DNA from: CAYMZZ01 sp964395095
Lineage (GTDB): Bacteria; Bacteroidota; Bacteroidia; Chitinophagales; Chitinophagaceae
Reading direction: 5' to 3'
NCBI GenBank assembly: GCA_964395095.1
Contig: CAYMZZ010000003.1
Span: 248,001-312,000 of the forward strand
Length of the DNA stretch: 64,000 bases
The notes under the pieces are model-generated. The model searched no databases, was not told the origin of the DNA, and was given only the letters and a program-made list of their open reading frames with translations. Shown one piece after another: positions 52,125-60,262 of the stretch. Position 1 is the first letter of the stretch. The number at the start of each line of letters is the position of its first letter. Both the position numbers and the translations under genes were made by a program.

Positions 52125-52592
52125 TTAGCGCCGAAACCGGAAAATATACGTCTTCCAGCCTTCATAGATATAAGCCTTGAAGCGATTGGTGCCGGTAAAA
52201 ACCATCTCGTCGAATCGTATCGAAAAATAATCCTGGCTATTGAAGTCGATGCCGGATAAATAAAGTCTTTTTACACGACGGTTATCACATACGTAATTGC
52301 CTGCATCATTGGTATAGCAACCACCGGGTATATTGTCCCGACTAATATCCCAGCTTCCTTCATATAGCTGGCCATTGGGTCTTTCGTAGGTCAGTCCGCC
52401 GTCTTCTGAAAAATGAAAGCGATCGCCTACCTGCACCTGCATGGGCCTGGGATCCCCGATCCCCCTGCGGTCGATATCCACCAGGGTCCATTCTCCGTCG
52501 ATCCGGTTTTCGTATGTTTTTAGGAAATCCTTGCTGCAGGAACCAAGAAGTAAAATTGTTGTTGCCAATAATAATGTGTAGAAAATTTTCAT
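52125..52592 (-). CDS. Small lipoprotein, lipocalin-like
   Basis: The 155-residue protein has a lipoprotein signal (LLLGSC, Cys19). The mature part starts IDGEWTLVDIDRRG and continues with YEGSWDISRD, the pattern of lipocalin-like domains found in Bacteroidota lipoproteins. Two cysteines in GGCYTNDAGNYVCDN could form a disulfide. Function is unknown. It is convergent with the nuclease gene, 20 bp between stops. Confidence 0.75.
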   Translation of the reverse strand: MKIFYTLLLATTILLLGSCSKDFLKTYENRIDGEWTLVDIDRRGIGDPRPMQVQVGDRFHFSEDGGLTYERPNGQLYEGSWDISRDNIPGGCYTNDAGNYVCDNRRVKRLYLSGIDFNSQDYFSIRFDEMVFTGTNRFKAYIYEGWKTYIFRFRR

Positions 52593-52705
52593 ATCCGAAG
52601 GTTTAGGTTTTATTGAAAAAGCAGATTCGTTTCGATAAAATTAAAGCTGCTATACGGCTTGCCAAACCCAAGAAAAAGTTAATTGGCAAACATGGTTATT
52701 TCGTT

Positions 52706-52741
52706 AATCAAGGCAATCATGGCCATCAAGGCAATCAGGGG
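52706..52741. repeat. Four 9-bp tandem units
   Basis: AATCAAGGC, AATCATGGC, CATCAAGGC, AATCAGGGG lie upstream of the DUF6515 gene. They also read through in frame as N-Q-G/N-H-G tripeptides in a short upstream frame that I do not consider a gene. Confidence 0.6.
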
Positions 52742-52803
52742 TATGTTTTAACTTTTTGTATCCTGTGCAGTCATTTAATTTTAGTCAAACAAACTACTCC
52801 GGT

Positions 52804-53580
52804 ATGCAACGCAAACATTACACACTGGTATTGATGCTGATCATTGCCGGCACCCTGGTGGCCGGTGATCTGATGGCGCAGCGAGGCCGCTATTACCGCG
52901 GGCCTTATCGTTCTTACTATCCGCGCTTTATACCGGCGCGGCCTTTTATGGCACAGCGTCCTTTTATGTATATCCATTTCGGCGGTATTCCTTACCGGTA
53001 CCAGCATGGGTTCTTCTATCGGCCCATGGGTGGGGTGCTTAGCCTTGTTTTTCCGCCTGTGGGTATCAGGTTAAGAACTTTGCCGCCCGGTTACCGGCGT
53101 GTGTATGTGGGGCCTGATCCCTATTATTATTACAACGGAATTTATTATCGTTCCCGACCCGACAGGGAGTTTGAAGTAGTGGCACCACCTTTGGGTGCGG
53201 AAGTGCACAGGCTGCCACCCGGCGCTAAAGTGATGGTGATTAATGGGAAAAAGTATTATGAAATGAATGGAACGTATTATGAAGAGATGGTCTCGGAGGA
53301 AAATGTACTGTATTATCGGGTGGTGGGAACAGACGGGGTGTTGATTACAACAACAGACGATGAATCGGTTAATCTGGAAGAAAATGATAACGGGGAGGAC
53401 AGCCTGATTCACCAGGAAGAGAGGGATCTGCTCCGCCTGGGTGATCGCCTGGAGCAGTTGCCTGTTGACGCTAAAGAAGTATTTATCGATGGCGTGAAAT
53501 ATTATTCCACAGCTTCCGGCTATTATTATCGCGAAGTGAAAGAAGGCAATCGGATTTTTTATGAACTGGTGGGCAAATAG
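52804..53580 (+). CDS. Secreted DUF6515-like protein with Tyr-rich repeats
   Basis: The 258-residue protein starts at the ATG at 52804 with a signal peptide ending GDLMAQ. The N-terminal part is Arg/Tyr/Pro-rich (GRYYRGPYRSYYPRF). It then has repeated units of the pattern LPPGAKVMVINGKKYYEMNG and LPVDAKEVFIDGVKYYSTAS, which I associate with DUF6515. Function is unknown; such proteins are secreted and usually stand alone. The spacer after it (53581-53890) is not made of repeats and holds one TATTTTTG (53670-53677) without a -33 box. Confidence 0.78.
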   Translation: MQRKHYTLVLMLIIAGTLVAGDLMAQRGRYYRGPYRSYYPRFIPARPFMAQRPFMYIHFGGIPYRYQHGFFYRPMGGVLSLVFPPVGIRLRTLPPGYRRVYVGPDPYYYYNGIYYRSRPDREFEVVAPPLGAEVHRLPPGAKVMVINGKKYYEMNGTYYEEMVSEENVLYYRVVGTDGVLITTTDDESVNLEENDNGEDSLIHQEERDLLRLGDRLEQLPVDAKEVFIDGVKYYSTASGYYYREVKEGNRIFYELVGK

Positions 53581-53890
53581 CCCGCTGGGGAAATCTACGA
53601 AAGAGAATAGGGGAGCTTTACGATGTTTTTGACTACAACAAAGGGAAACCCTTAGCAGGGCTTAAGTAATATTTTTGGGGGCTGTAGTGCATTCATGATC
53701 CGGAATTGGTCAACCATACTATAGGCGGGATGAGAAAGCTTTTGTTACTTCGTGCAGGAATAAAAACCAGGACGGCCCGTTTTTAAAGTCCTAAGAGAAC
53801 AAGTAATCCATTATCCCTGAAAAAAATATCCGTACTCCGGGTTATAACCCGGATCCACCGATCCCTGTTAAAACCAAACCCATCCGTGCC

Positions 53891-54331
53891 ATGAGAACTT
53901 ACCCTATTTATCCTGAAGCTGTAAGTACCACTACAGGAACCTCGCTCACTACTTTAGTGGACGAGTTATTGCTCGAAGTAGAACCGCTGGCTCAGCAGAG
54001 CAAGACGATCCTGCTAAATGAAATGGAGCCTGCCTTTTTTACAGCGGCTTCCGGTTCCGCCCTTGCGGTGGTCATTCGTGAAATTCTACAATCCATGCTC
54101 CAGTGTGCCCGGCAGGGGAGGATTCATATTTACGCCGAGAAGTTTGGCGATCATATCACCCTTGAGTTTGAGGAGCGCAACAATTTTAACGGCTATGCCC
54201 TGGCTTTCCGGCTCTGCAGCGTGGAGCCCCTGGCCCGCGAGGCAGGTGGGTATTTGTCTGTAAAAGGCGAAAAATCGCTCCTGGCCCGTATCTCCTTCAG
54301 CTTTCCGGACTACCCGTCAAAACGCAACTAA
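53891..54331 (+). CDS. Orphan degenerate histidine-kinase ATPase-domain protein
   Basis: The 146-residue cytoplasmic protein resembles an isolated HATPase_c domain: LLNEMEPAFFTAASGSALAV (41-60), IREILQSMLQCAR in place of the N-box helix, RIHIYAEKFGDHITLEFEE, and a GGYLSVKGEKSLLARISFSF ending like GT/G3-box strands. The N-box asparagine and the DxGxG box are not visible, and there is no phosphoacceptor or sensor domain. It may bind a ligand or a partner kinase rather than ATP. A bidirectional terminator follows. Confidence 0.65.
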   Translation: MRTYPIYPEAVSTTTGTSLTTLVDELLLEVEPLAQQSKTILLNEMEPAFFTAASGSALAVVIREILQSMLQCARQGRIHIYAEKFGDHITLEFEERNNFNGYALAFRLCSVEPLAREAGGYLSVKGEKSLLARISFSFPDYPSKRN

Positions 54332-54338
54332 TCAACAC

Positions 54339-54379
54339 TTAAAACCCGCCCCAGCCGTTTCGGTTGGGGCGGGTTTTAA
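54339..54379 (+). terminator. Intrinsic terminator, 18-bp stem
   Basis: TTAAAACCCGCCCCAGCC (54339-54356) pairs with 54362-54379 with one G-U; loop GTTTC, and TTTTAATTT on the distal side. Confidence 0.9.
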
Positions 54380-54490
54380 TTTATGAGATTTATTTTCTAT
54401 TTTGGCAGTCGCTATTTTCTGATTCCCCATATCCTTTACTGAATTCCGTTTTATCCGCGTCCTACTGATCAAAACGAACCTGTACGCGTT

Positions 54491-55288
54491 ATGAAACGAT
54501 TACTATTTGCGATGGCCATGCTGGTGAATGGAGTATATGCCCAGGAATGGCAGGCAGAATTCATGGTGGGTGGCGCAAGTTATAATGGCGATCTTGCTGA
54601 AAAAGCCCTGAACCTTCGCCGTGTTCGCCCAACGGTCAGCCTGAATATCAAGTATGAATTTTATTACCTGGTGCTCAGGGCAGGTATCACCTATTCCCAC
54701 CTCGTAGGGCACGATAAATACAATAAGGGTCCCTATCTCCGCAACCGTAACCTGAGCTTCCGCAGCAATGTGTGGGAGTTCAGCACCATTGCTGAATACA
54801 ACCTGGTGGAACCGGATATTTTCCATGCCTACCCTTATTTATTCGCGGGGGTGGGGCTCTTCTATTCGGATCCCTATGCATTCGACAATTCGGGTGATAA
54901 GGTGAAGTTAAGACCCCTTCGCACCGAAGGCCAGGGCCTTCCGCAATATCCCGGCCGCAAGCCCTATTCCAAAATACAGGCCTGCATTCCGGTAGGTGCC
55001 GGATGGAAATGGAAACTGAATGAAAAATTCGACCTGGCTTATGAACTGGGGTTTCGTATCCTGTTTACCGACTACCTCGACGATGTAAGTACCACCTATG
55101 CCAACCCTGCCTACCTGAATAGCGAAGTGGGCCCCAAATCCGTGGAAATGGCAAACCGGGCCAAGCCGGTGCCGGGAAATAATTATTTACCCAAAACGGG
55201 CGATATGCGGGGCAATCCGGATGTGAAGGACAATTACTTCATGAGTAGTTTCAAGATCATCTGGCACCTGGAGGGAAGAAAATATTAA
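54491..55288 (+). CDS. DUF6089/PorG-like outer-membrane beta-barrel protein
   Basis: The 265-residue protein has a signal peptide ending VNGVYAQ. The mature protein begins EWQAEFMVGGASYNGDLAE, then alternates amphipathic strands (YYLVLRAGITYSHLVG, YPYLFAGVGLFYSD, GAGWKWKLNEKFDLAYELGF) as in eight-stranded outer-membrane barrels. It matches DUF6089, which includes the T9SS component PorG. With the type A and B cargo tails in this window, a T9SS role is plausible, but other DUF6089 paralogs exist and no other por genes are linked. Confidence 0.75.
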   Translation: MKRLLFAMAMLVNGVYAQEWQAEFMVGGASYNGDLAEKALNLRRVRPTVSLNIKYEFYYLVLRAGITYSHLVGHDKYNKGPYLRNRNLSFRSNVWEFSTIAEYNLVEPDIFHAYPYLFAGVGLFYSDPYAFDNSGDKVKLRPLRTEGQGLPQYPGRKPYSKIQACIPVGAGWKWKLNEKFDLAYELGFRILFTDYLDDVSTTYANPAYLNSEVGPKSVEMANRAKPVPGNNYLPKTGDMRGNPDVKDNYFMSSFKIIWHLEGRKY

Positions 55289-55310
55289 GGCCAAAGACCA
55301 TTCGCAGAAA

Positions 55311-55342
55311 AGAAAAACCGGAGCAGTTGCCCGCCCCGGTTT
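55311..55342 (-). terminator. Leftward terminator after the lytic transglycosylase gene
   Basis: A 10-bp stem (55315-55324 with 55333-55342, G-U on the minus strand) is followed on the minus strand by TTTTTCTTTTC. Confidence 0.7.
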
Positions 55343-55353
55343 CCTGATTTCAC

Positions 55354-56313
55354 TCACTCTTCCACAAAAATGGTTACTACTTCCTGCTGCTCATGACCAC
55401 GATGCAGTTCGGCATTGCTTCGAACGACATGGCTCGCTTCATTGCCTGGCTCATTGTCCTGGTCGCCTTCTATTGATGAATTCGATCGCCCCTTATGCAA
55501 TAGAATATTGTGTTCTGCCACAAACGACTGAAGGAGACGATTATAATGTATCCGTTCGTTTTTGGTGAGGGTGGTAATGCTGCCATTCCCCTCAAAGAAA
55601 TAATGTGTGCCAATGAATTTTTTCACATGGCCTCTTGTTTCAGCGGGCAGAAAATGCTGCAGTTTCCAGAAATTGCGGCTACCTGAGAGGCGAATAGCCT
55701 TATATACCGGGGCGGGACCGCAGTTATAAGCCGCGATGGTCAGCGGCCAATCATCAAACAGGCGGTAAAGGTCACGAAGATATTTGGCGGCGGCTACGGT
55801 GCTTTTCAGCAGGTGGGTACGTTCATCCACCACGCCATTCACACGCAGTTTGAGAATGCGGGCCGTTTCCGGCATCAACTGCCAGGTACCACGCGCACCT
55901 ACACGGGAAAGGGCACGGGTATTCAGTTCCGATTCCACTACTGCCAGGTAGCGGAGACTGCGCGGCAAACCGTAAACGGTAAACACGCTGTCCATCACCT
56001 GGAAAAATTGAGGGCTGCGCGCACGGATCTTTTCCAGCAACTCGGCATTGCGGGCAATATAGTTCACTACATAAGTATCCCGCTGCTTATTGGCAGGCAG
56101 GGCGGGCAATTGCCAGTAATACCCTGCGGGAAAGCTGATGGGCGTGTGGAAAAAATCGGCAGCGAAATGCGTCGCATCCTGCGAAGCCAGCGGCCTTGCC
56201 AGGCTATCGGACGGTTTTAATGGCGTTGCCGACAATAGGCCCGCAGTCACCATAAACAGCCCGAAGCTGAAGAATAATTGATTAACCAGTTTTCTGTTCA
56301 ACATCGTTTTCAT
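55354..56313 (-). CDS. Lytic transglycosylase (SLT/GH23 fold)
   Basis: The 319-residue secreted enzyme cleaves peptidoglycan with 1,6-anhydro product. I chose the ATG at 56311-56313 because it begins the signal peptide; another ATG three codons later is possible, and a longer upstream frame adds a non-signal stretch. The catalytic glutamate lies in VVESELNTRALS, followed by GARGTWQLMPETARIL, AAAKYLRDLY and IAAYNCGP, all SLT hallmarks. An Asn/Gln/Glu-rich tail follows. It acts in the periplasm. The gene has a 616-bp upstream spacer full of repeats. Confidence 0.92.
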   Translation of the reverse strand: MKTMLNRKLVNQLFFSFGLFMVTAGLLSATPLKPSDSLARPLASQDATHFAADFFHTPISFPAGYYWQLPALPANKQRDTYVVNYIARNAELLEKIRARSPQFFQVMDSVFTVYGLPRSLRYLAVVESELNTRALSRVGARGTWQLMPETARILKLRVNGVVDERTHLLKSTVAAAKYLRDLYRLFDDWPLTIAAYNCGPAPVYKAIRLSGSRNFWKLQHFLPAETRGHVKKFIGTHYFFEGNGSITTLTKNERIHYNRLLQSFVAEHNILLHKGRSNSSIEGDQDNEPGNEASHVVRSNAELHRGHEQQEVVTIFVEE

Positions 56314-56703
56314 ATTAATTGAAACAATGCCGACCCAAGGGGTATGGATTACTGGTTCCACATAGGTAGAATGGATAGAAGTCTTATCAATAGAATACTG
56401 GAAAAATCAGTGTTTAGCAGAATTCCGGAGGGTACGGTCTTTGAGGCTTTTCATGTTCCGGATGCTACACTGGTACGGATAATTACTTGCGTGATACTGA
56501 TGCAAAAATACCCTGCGAATCCCGTTAATCATAGCTTTTTAGGGTTGGTAAATCTACGCATGATACATACCATCATGGTTTCCACACTGCTATCTCTAAA
56601 AATAATTTACTGAAAATTAGTCAGCAAATTTTGGCAGCACTTGCATGCTTTGGCAGGTATTGGAAGATATGGGTTGAGGGAGAGAGAGTTGCGTGGGGAA
56701 GTG

Positions 56704-56930
56704 GTAAGTAGTAAGTAGTAAGTAGTAAGTTGTAAGTTGTAAGTAATTGGTTGTTGTTGTTCTTGTTGGGGTCTTGTTTGTAATGGTCGATTCACGCATT
56801 GTTTAGTTCATATTTCCTGTAACCCTTTATCTGCGTACATCTGCGAAAAGAAATCTGCGCAAATCTTTCACTCCCCCAACCTAAAACTTACAACTTACCA
56901 CTTACCACTTACTACTTCCTACTTCCTACT
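56704..56930. repeat. Heptads and a half copy of element I
   Basis: GTAGTAA/GTTGTAA heptads (56704-56745), a half element I (56827-56866, ATCTGCGAAAAG with ATCTGCGCAAATC but no right arm) and ACTTACC/ACTACTT heptads (56883-56930) make up much of the 616-bp spacer 56314-56929. The remainder, 56314-56700, is unique; a short plus-strand frame there looks non-coding. The last tract touches the stop codon of the next gene. Confidence 0.75.
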
Positions 56931-57544
56931 CACCGGTATCTATCCATCACCGCATAAAACAACCTGTCATTCAACCGGCGAAAAATTTCGCCATTGATGC
57001 GGCGATGCGTCTTCTGGTCGTCTTTGTCGAGCAGGCGACCCCTTCGATCGTATAGCTGCGGGTTGCTGAAAAAAGCAAGCGTGAAATAGCGTTCAGGTTT
57101 CAGTAATCCCTTTAGTTTGCGATGACGAACCGACATAAATATGAGGTATTTCTGTTCCCGGTTAACAAAATAATCCAGCTTGCTGATCCAGGTGGCCTGT
57201 ACCGTCTGCATATCCCGGATTAGCTTGCTCATTTCTACCACATCCAACTTATATTTTACCAGGGTATCCACAAATGAGAGATCATCAAGTGTGAAGTTGT
57301 AAATATATTTCATCGTGTCCGTCATCAATTCAATGCCAATTCGGGTGAGCTCCTTGTTTTTCAGGTCGAGATTAAAGGGCTGCTGACTGTAGAGACGCTC
57401 ATACCGGTCACGGATATTTTCAAGTGTTGGCTGATTTCTTTCATAATAATTGCCGGTGAATTCGAGTGAATAGGAGCACCCCTGCTGTAATGTTGCCCAC
57501 AGCAATATGGCCAGTATGATATGGAGCGATCTAATCTTTTTCAT
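56930..57544 (-). CDS. Lipoprotein partner of the peptidase-like gene
   Basis: The 204-residue protein starts at the ATG at 57542-57544 with a lipoprotein signal (LQQGC, Cys23). The mature part is helical and charged (ENIRDRYERLYSQQPFNLDL; SKLIRDMQTVQATWISKL), with no known motif. Its start overlaps the upstream gene's end by 14 bp, so the two are translationally coupled and their products probably act together. Confidence 0.72.
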   Translation of the reverse strand: MKKIRSLHIILAILLWATLQQGCSYSLEFTGNYYERNQPTLENIRDRYERLYSQQPFNLDLKNKELTRIGIELMTDTMKYIYNFTLDDLSFVDTLVKYKLDVVEMSKLIRDMQTVQATWISKLDYFVNREQKYLIFMSVRHRKLKGLLKPERYFTLAFFSNPQLYDRRGRLLDKDDQKTHRRINGEIFRRLNDRLFYAVMDRYR

Positions 57545-58487
57545 TGGGATAATATACAGTAATACCAAAAATGATCTTCCGCAGCAGCCTTGGGGTTACC
57601 TGTTGCAGCGTTTTGCGGCCATAATCCCAGTACACAATATTGATCATACCCTCGGGTGTCTTATAAATGTCGAGTAACAACACAAAGTGAGTGGGGATCG
57701 CAAACTGGGTGGCATCATGCTTCTTTCGAATCAGGAGCCGGTTATTCAAATACAGAAATACGGGCGCTTCCTGTGCCTGCTCGCGGATATAGCCATAGAT
57801 ATCACGGATCCAGGGTCGAATGAGGTCGGAGCCTCTCGCCTTTACCCTGTAAGGGAAGAGCCGACGTACCATCCGGTTAAACTTCGCGAAGTTGGTAGAA
57901 GCCCAGAGCGTATTTTCATCACCCTTGTCGAAACGGCGATTGAAGAAATTGATATATCCCTTGAAATGATCGGCCAGCGACAAGAACCAGATTTGCCCGG
58001 CATGGTTGATGTCGAGCGCGCCTTTATACTTAATTAATCCGGCCTCTTTTTTCACCCGGCGACTGGGTCTTATGCGGGCCTTACCCATGACGGCCTCGCC
58101 CTCTGTGTACAACTGCACCATAAAGCGGGCAAAGCCCAGGGGGGCGTGGTGTAGAGGAAGATACGTGATGCTCGAATAGGCGCAAAAATTGGTGCCCTTG
58201 CCTTCATAAAACTGTAGGGGATACCTGGTAAAGCTTCGCAGATTTTCGAGAAACAATTCCGGATCTACATTCGGCCAGTGTTTGCTTTTGGGTAAACCCG
58301 GAATGCTGTCGAGAAAACTCAGGGCCTCCAGGCGCTGCAGCTCAATATCATCATCGGTATGCAAAAAGCTGCTATCCTCCTGTGCATACAGGCTCATGCT
58401 GCCCAACAGGCATAGGCAAAAGCAAAGGGAATGGAACAAAAGTTTCCGAAGAAATTTCTCTCCAATACCAATGGGGTCATATTTCAT
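57531..58487 (-). CDS. Exported protein with papain/C39-like Cys-His-Asp arrangement
   Basis: The 318-residue protein starts at the ATG at 58485-58487. A hydrophobic segment (15-35, ending SMSLYAQ) is a signal peptide. I do not recognise a named family, but C102 in TNFCAYSSITYLPL, H267 in PTHFVLLLDIY and D288 in VYWDYGRKT have the order and local context of papain-like/C39 folds. It could be a cysteine peptidase or an inactive relative. The overlapping downstream lipoprotein gene implies a two-protein unit. M14 peptidase genes lie directly upstream on the same strand (27-bp gap). Confidence 0.68.
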   Translation of the reverse strand: MKYDPIGIGEKFLRKLLFHSLCFCLCLLGSMSLYAQEDSSFLHTDDDIELQRLEALSFLDSIPGLPKSKHWPNVDPELFLENLRSFTRYPLQFYEGKGTNFCAYSSITYLPLHHAPLGFARFMVQLYTEGEAVMGKARIRPSRRVKKEAGLIKYKGALDINHAGQIWFLSLADHFKGYINFFNRRFDKGDENTLWASTNFAKFNRMVRRLFPYRVKARGSDLIRPWIRDIYGYIREQAQEAPVFLYLNNRLLIRKKHDATQFAIPTHFVLLLDIYKTPEGMINIVYWDYGRKTLQQVTPRLLRKIIFGITVYYPNEKD

Positions 58488-58514
58488 GGGTGTTGTTGCC
58501 TGCAATGCGATTTT

Positions 58515-60245
58515 TTATTTGGTAACCACCCCGCCCTTGCGGCTGTCTACCGTTATCTTGTATTTGTTATTACCCTCTACGATCCATCTCAGCTTCACCT
58601 GTCCCAATCCGGGAATATTCTCCACTTCCAGTGTGCCCGGATTGTTCTTTTGTTCACGCGTGATGTTGAGATCGGCATTCTCTACAATCATACCTGCCAG
58701 CACTTTCGGTCCGGTGATGCTGATCCAGTCGGGTCTTTCGATCCTGAATTTCAAATCGTGACTGGAGTGGGTAGGCATCAGGCGCAGGTTGGAAACAGTG
58801 ACCGTAAGCTCACGCAGGCCGCCACCCAGGTTTTTTTCTTCCACGGAATCGATCACCAGCTTGGGAGTGTGGTAAGCATGATATATTGTAAACGACATAT
58901 TACGATGGGCATCGCTTTCGAGCAGGAAGCCCGGGTGGGCACGGCCAAAATTTTTACGGAAGCCACCAATTTCAATTTTGCCATATTGCGGATGATCAAA
59001 TTCATGCCAATCCACAAATGCATCCTGGAAAAGCAGCCAGCGGTCGAACTGAAAAGAGGAGGGGTCCTGCGCGCCGCGCGACGCTGTTTTTTGAAAGAAT
59101 AGATAGGGTGTCCATAACTCATTGGAATAGGTGTACACGCCACGTCCACCATAAAACCAATCCAGCTCGCCGCCATAGGCGGGATACAGGTCTTTATGCA
59201 CGACCAGGTAGTTATAACCCGGTATCAACTCTTCTCCTTTTTTAGCAATGGCATCGTATACGCGAATATCCGCGGGATTATAAGTTTCCTGGTCGGTAGG
59301 ATCACCGGGACCGCGCAGGATCATGCCGCCGGCATTATGATAGGATTGCGCCGCGGCGATATTGGGATGCTTCATCACAAATTCCATCACAGCGCGATTT
59401 TCGGGAATGGAGAAAGGGTATTTGTAGGCACCATTCTGAATATAGTTCGGCTGCCACCCCCAGCCCCAGTCGCGGTTGGGATCGTACTGAAATGTATAGC
59501 CGTCTTCATTCACCTGGCCATCTCCGTCATTATCTTTTCCTTCCAGTCCCAGTATCTCATATTCACCCTGCTCATCGGCTTCCACCTGAATCATACGGCG
59601 GGGTTCGCTGGGGTCCACGCGATAGCGGCCCCGCGGGTTTTTGCGGCGCATGATCAGGATTTCATTATCACCATCCAGGTCATCATAGCCATCTTCATCA
59701 ATTTCGCCATCGCGGTCGTTGTCGACGGGAATAACACCCGAGCGTGGGCTGCTGCCGGTATTAGGTTCGTGGAAATAACTATCGCGCCCATCGGGGTTTA
59801 TGGATGGAACGATATAAAAAACTTTGTCGGCCAAAAGCTGCCGAATGAACTCCGTATCGGCAAAGGATTCCGTAAGATACCAGGCGGTATACAGGGAAAA
59901 CTCTGCACCCTGCACTTCATTGCTGTGAATATTCCCATCAATATACATGGCGGGCTTGCGGCTGGCATCGCCGGTTTTGAAATCCGTGATGCTGAGGCAC
60001 CAGATATCGCGACCCTGAAAGGATTTTCCCAGGGATTCGAGACGGGCCAGATCGGGATAAGCGCTTGCGATCTTTTTGCAGATTTCCGAAATGCCGGCAT
60101 GATCGTAATAGCGGTTCCAGCTAATGGGAACCTTCGGATTTACGGGGCTGCCGGCGGCTTTAAACACCTGCCCTGCGTTCTGTGCCCGCAAAGCAGGCAG
60201 GCTGATCAGGCTAAAGATTATACTGAGGATACCAATACGTATCAT
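58515..60245 (-). CDS. M14 zinc carboxypeptidase-like metallopeptidase
   Basis: The 576-residue secreted protein has a signal peptide ending LPALRAQ. Zinc ligands are H107 and E110 in NIHSNEVQGAE and H303 in QSYHNAGG; the catalytic glutamate is E376 in VYTYSNELW, so it appears active. Two Asp-rich calcium-binding-like inserts (DNDRDGEIDEDGYDDLDGD near 175-193 and GKDNDGDGQVNEDG near 236-249) resemble thrombospondin type 3 loops. A C-terminal beta domain follows. It is 17 bp downstream of an apparently inactive paralog and both probably act in the periplasm or outside. Confidence 0.9.
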   Translation of the reverse strand: MIRIGILSIIFSLISLPALRAQNAGQVFKAAGSPVNPKVPISWNRYYDHAGISEICKKIASAYPDLARLESLGKSFQGRDIWCLSITDFKTGDASRKPAMYIDGNIHSNEVQGAEFSLYTAWYLTESFADTEFIRQLLADKVFYIVPSINPDGRDSYFHEPNTGSSPRSGVIPVDNDRDGEIDEDGYDDLDGDNEILIMRRKNPRGRYRVDPSEPRRMIQVEADEQGEYEILGLEGKDNDGDGQVNEDGYTFQYDPNRDWGWGWQPNYIQNGAYKYPFSIPENRAVMEFVMKHPNIAAAQSYHNAGGMILRGPGDPTDQETYNPADIRVYDAIAKKGEELIPGYNYLVVHKDLYPAYGGELDWFYGGRGVYTYSNELWTPYLFFQKTASRGAQDPSSFQFDRWLLFQDAFVDWHEFDHPQYGKIEIGGFRKNFGRAHPGFLLESDAHRNMSFTIYHAYHTPKLVIDSVEEKNLGGGLRELTVTVSNLRLMPTHSSHDLKFRIERPDWISITGPKVLAGMIVENADLNITREQKNNPGTLEVENIPGLGQVKLRWIVEGNNKYKITVDSRKGGVVTK

Positions 60246-60262
60246 AAAATTTCTTTTCAGGG

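Noticed and set aside
53670..53677. TATTTTTG as promoter of the orphan ATPase-domain gene
   Set aside because: It matches the -7 consensus, but it is more than 200 bp upstream and has no -33 box; left out of the feature list.
56344..56613. 89-codon plus-strand frame upstream of the lytic transglycosylase gene
   Set aside because: No motif, no promoter or terminator of its own, overlaps the presumed promoter of the divergent gene. Kept as unsupported.
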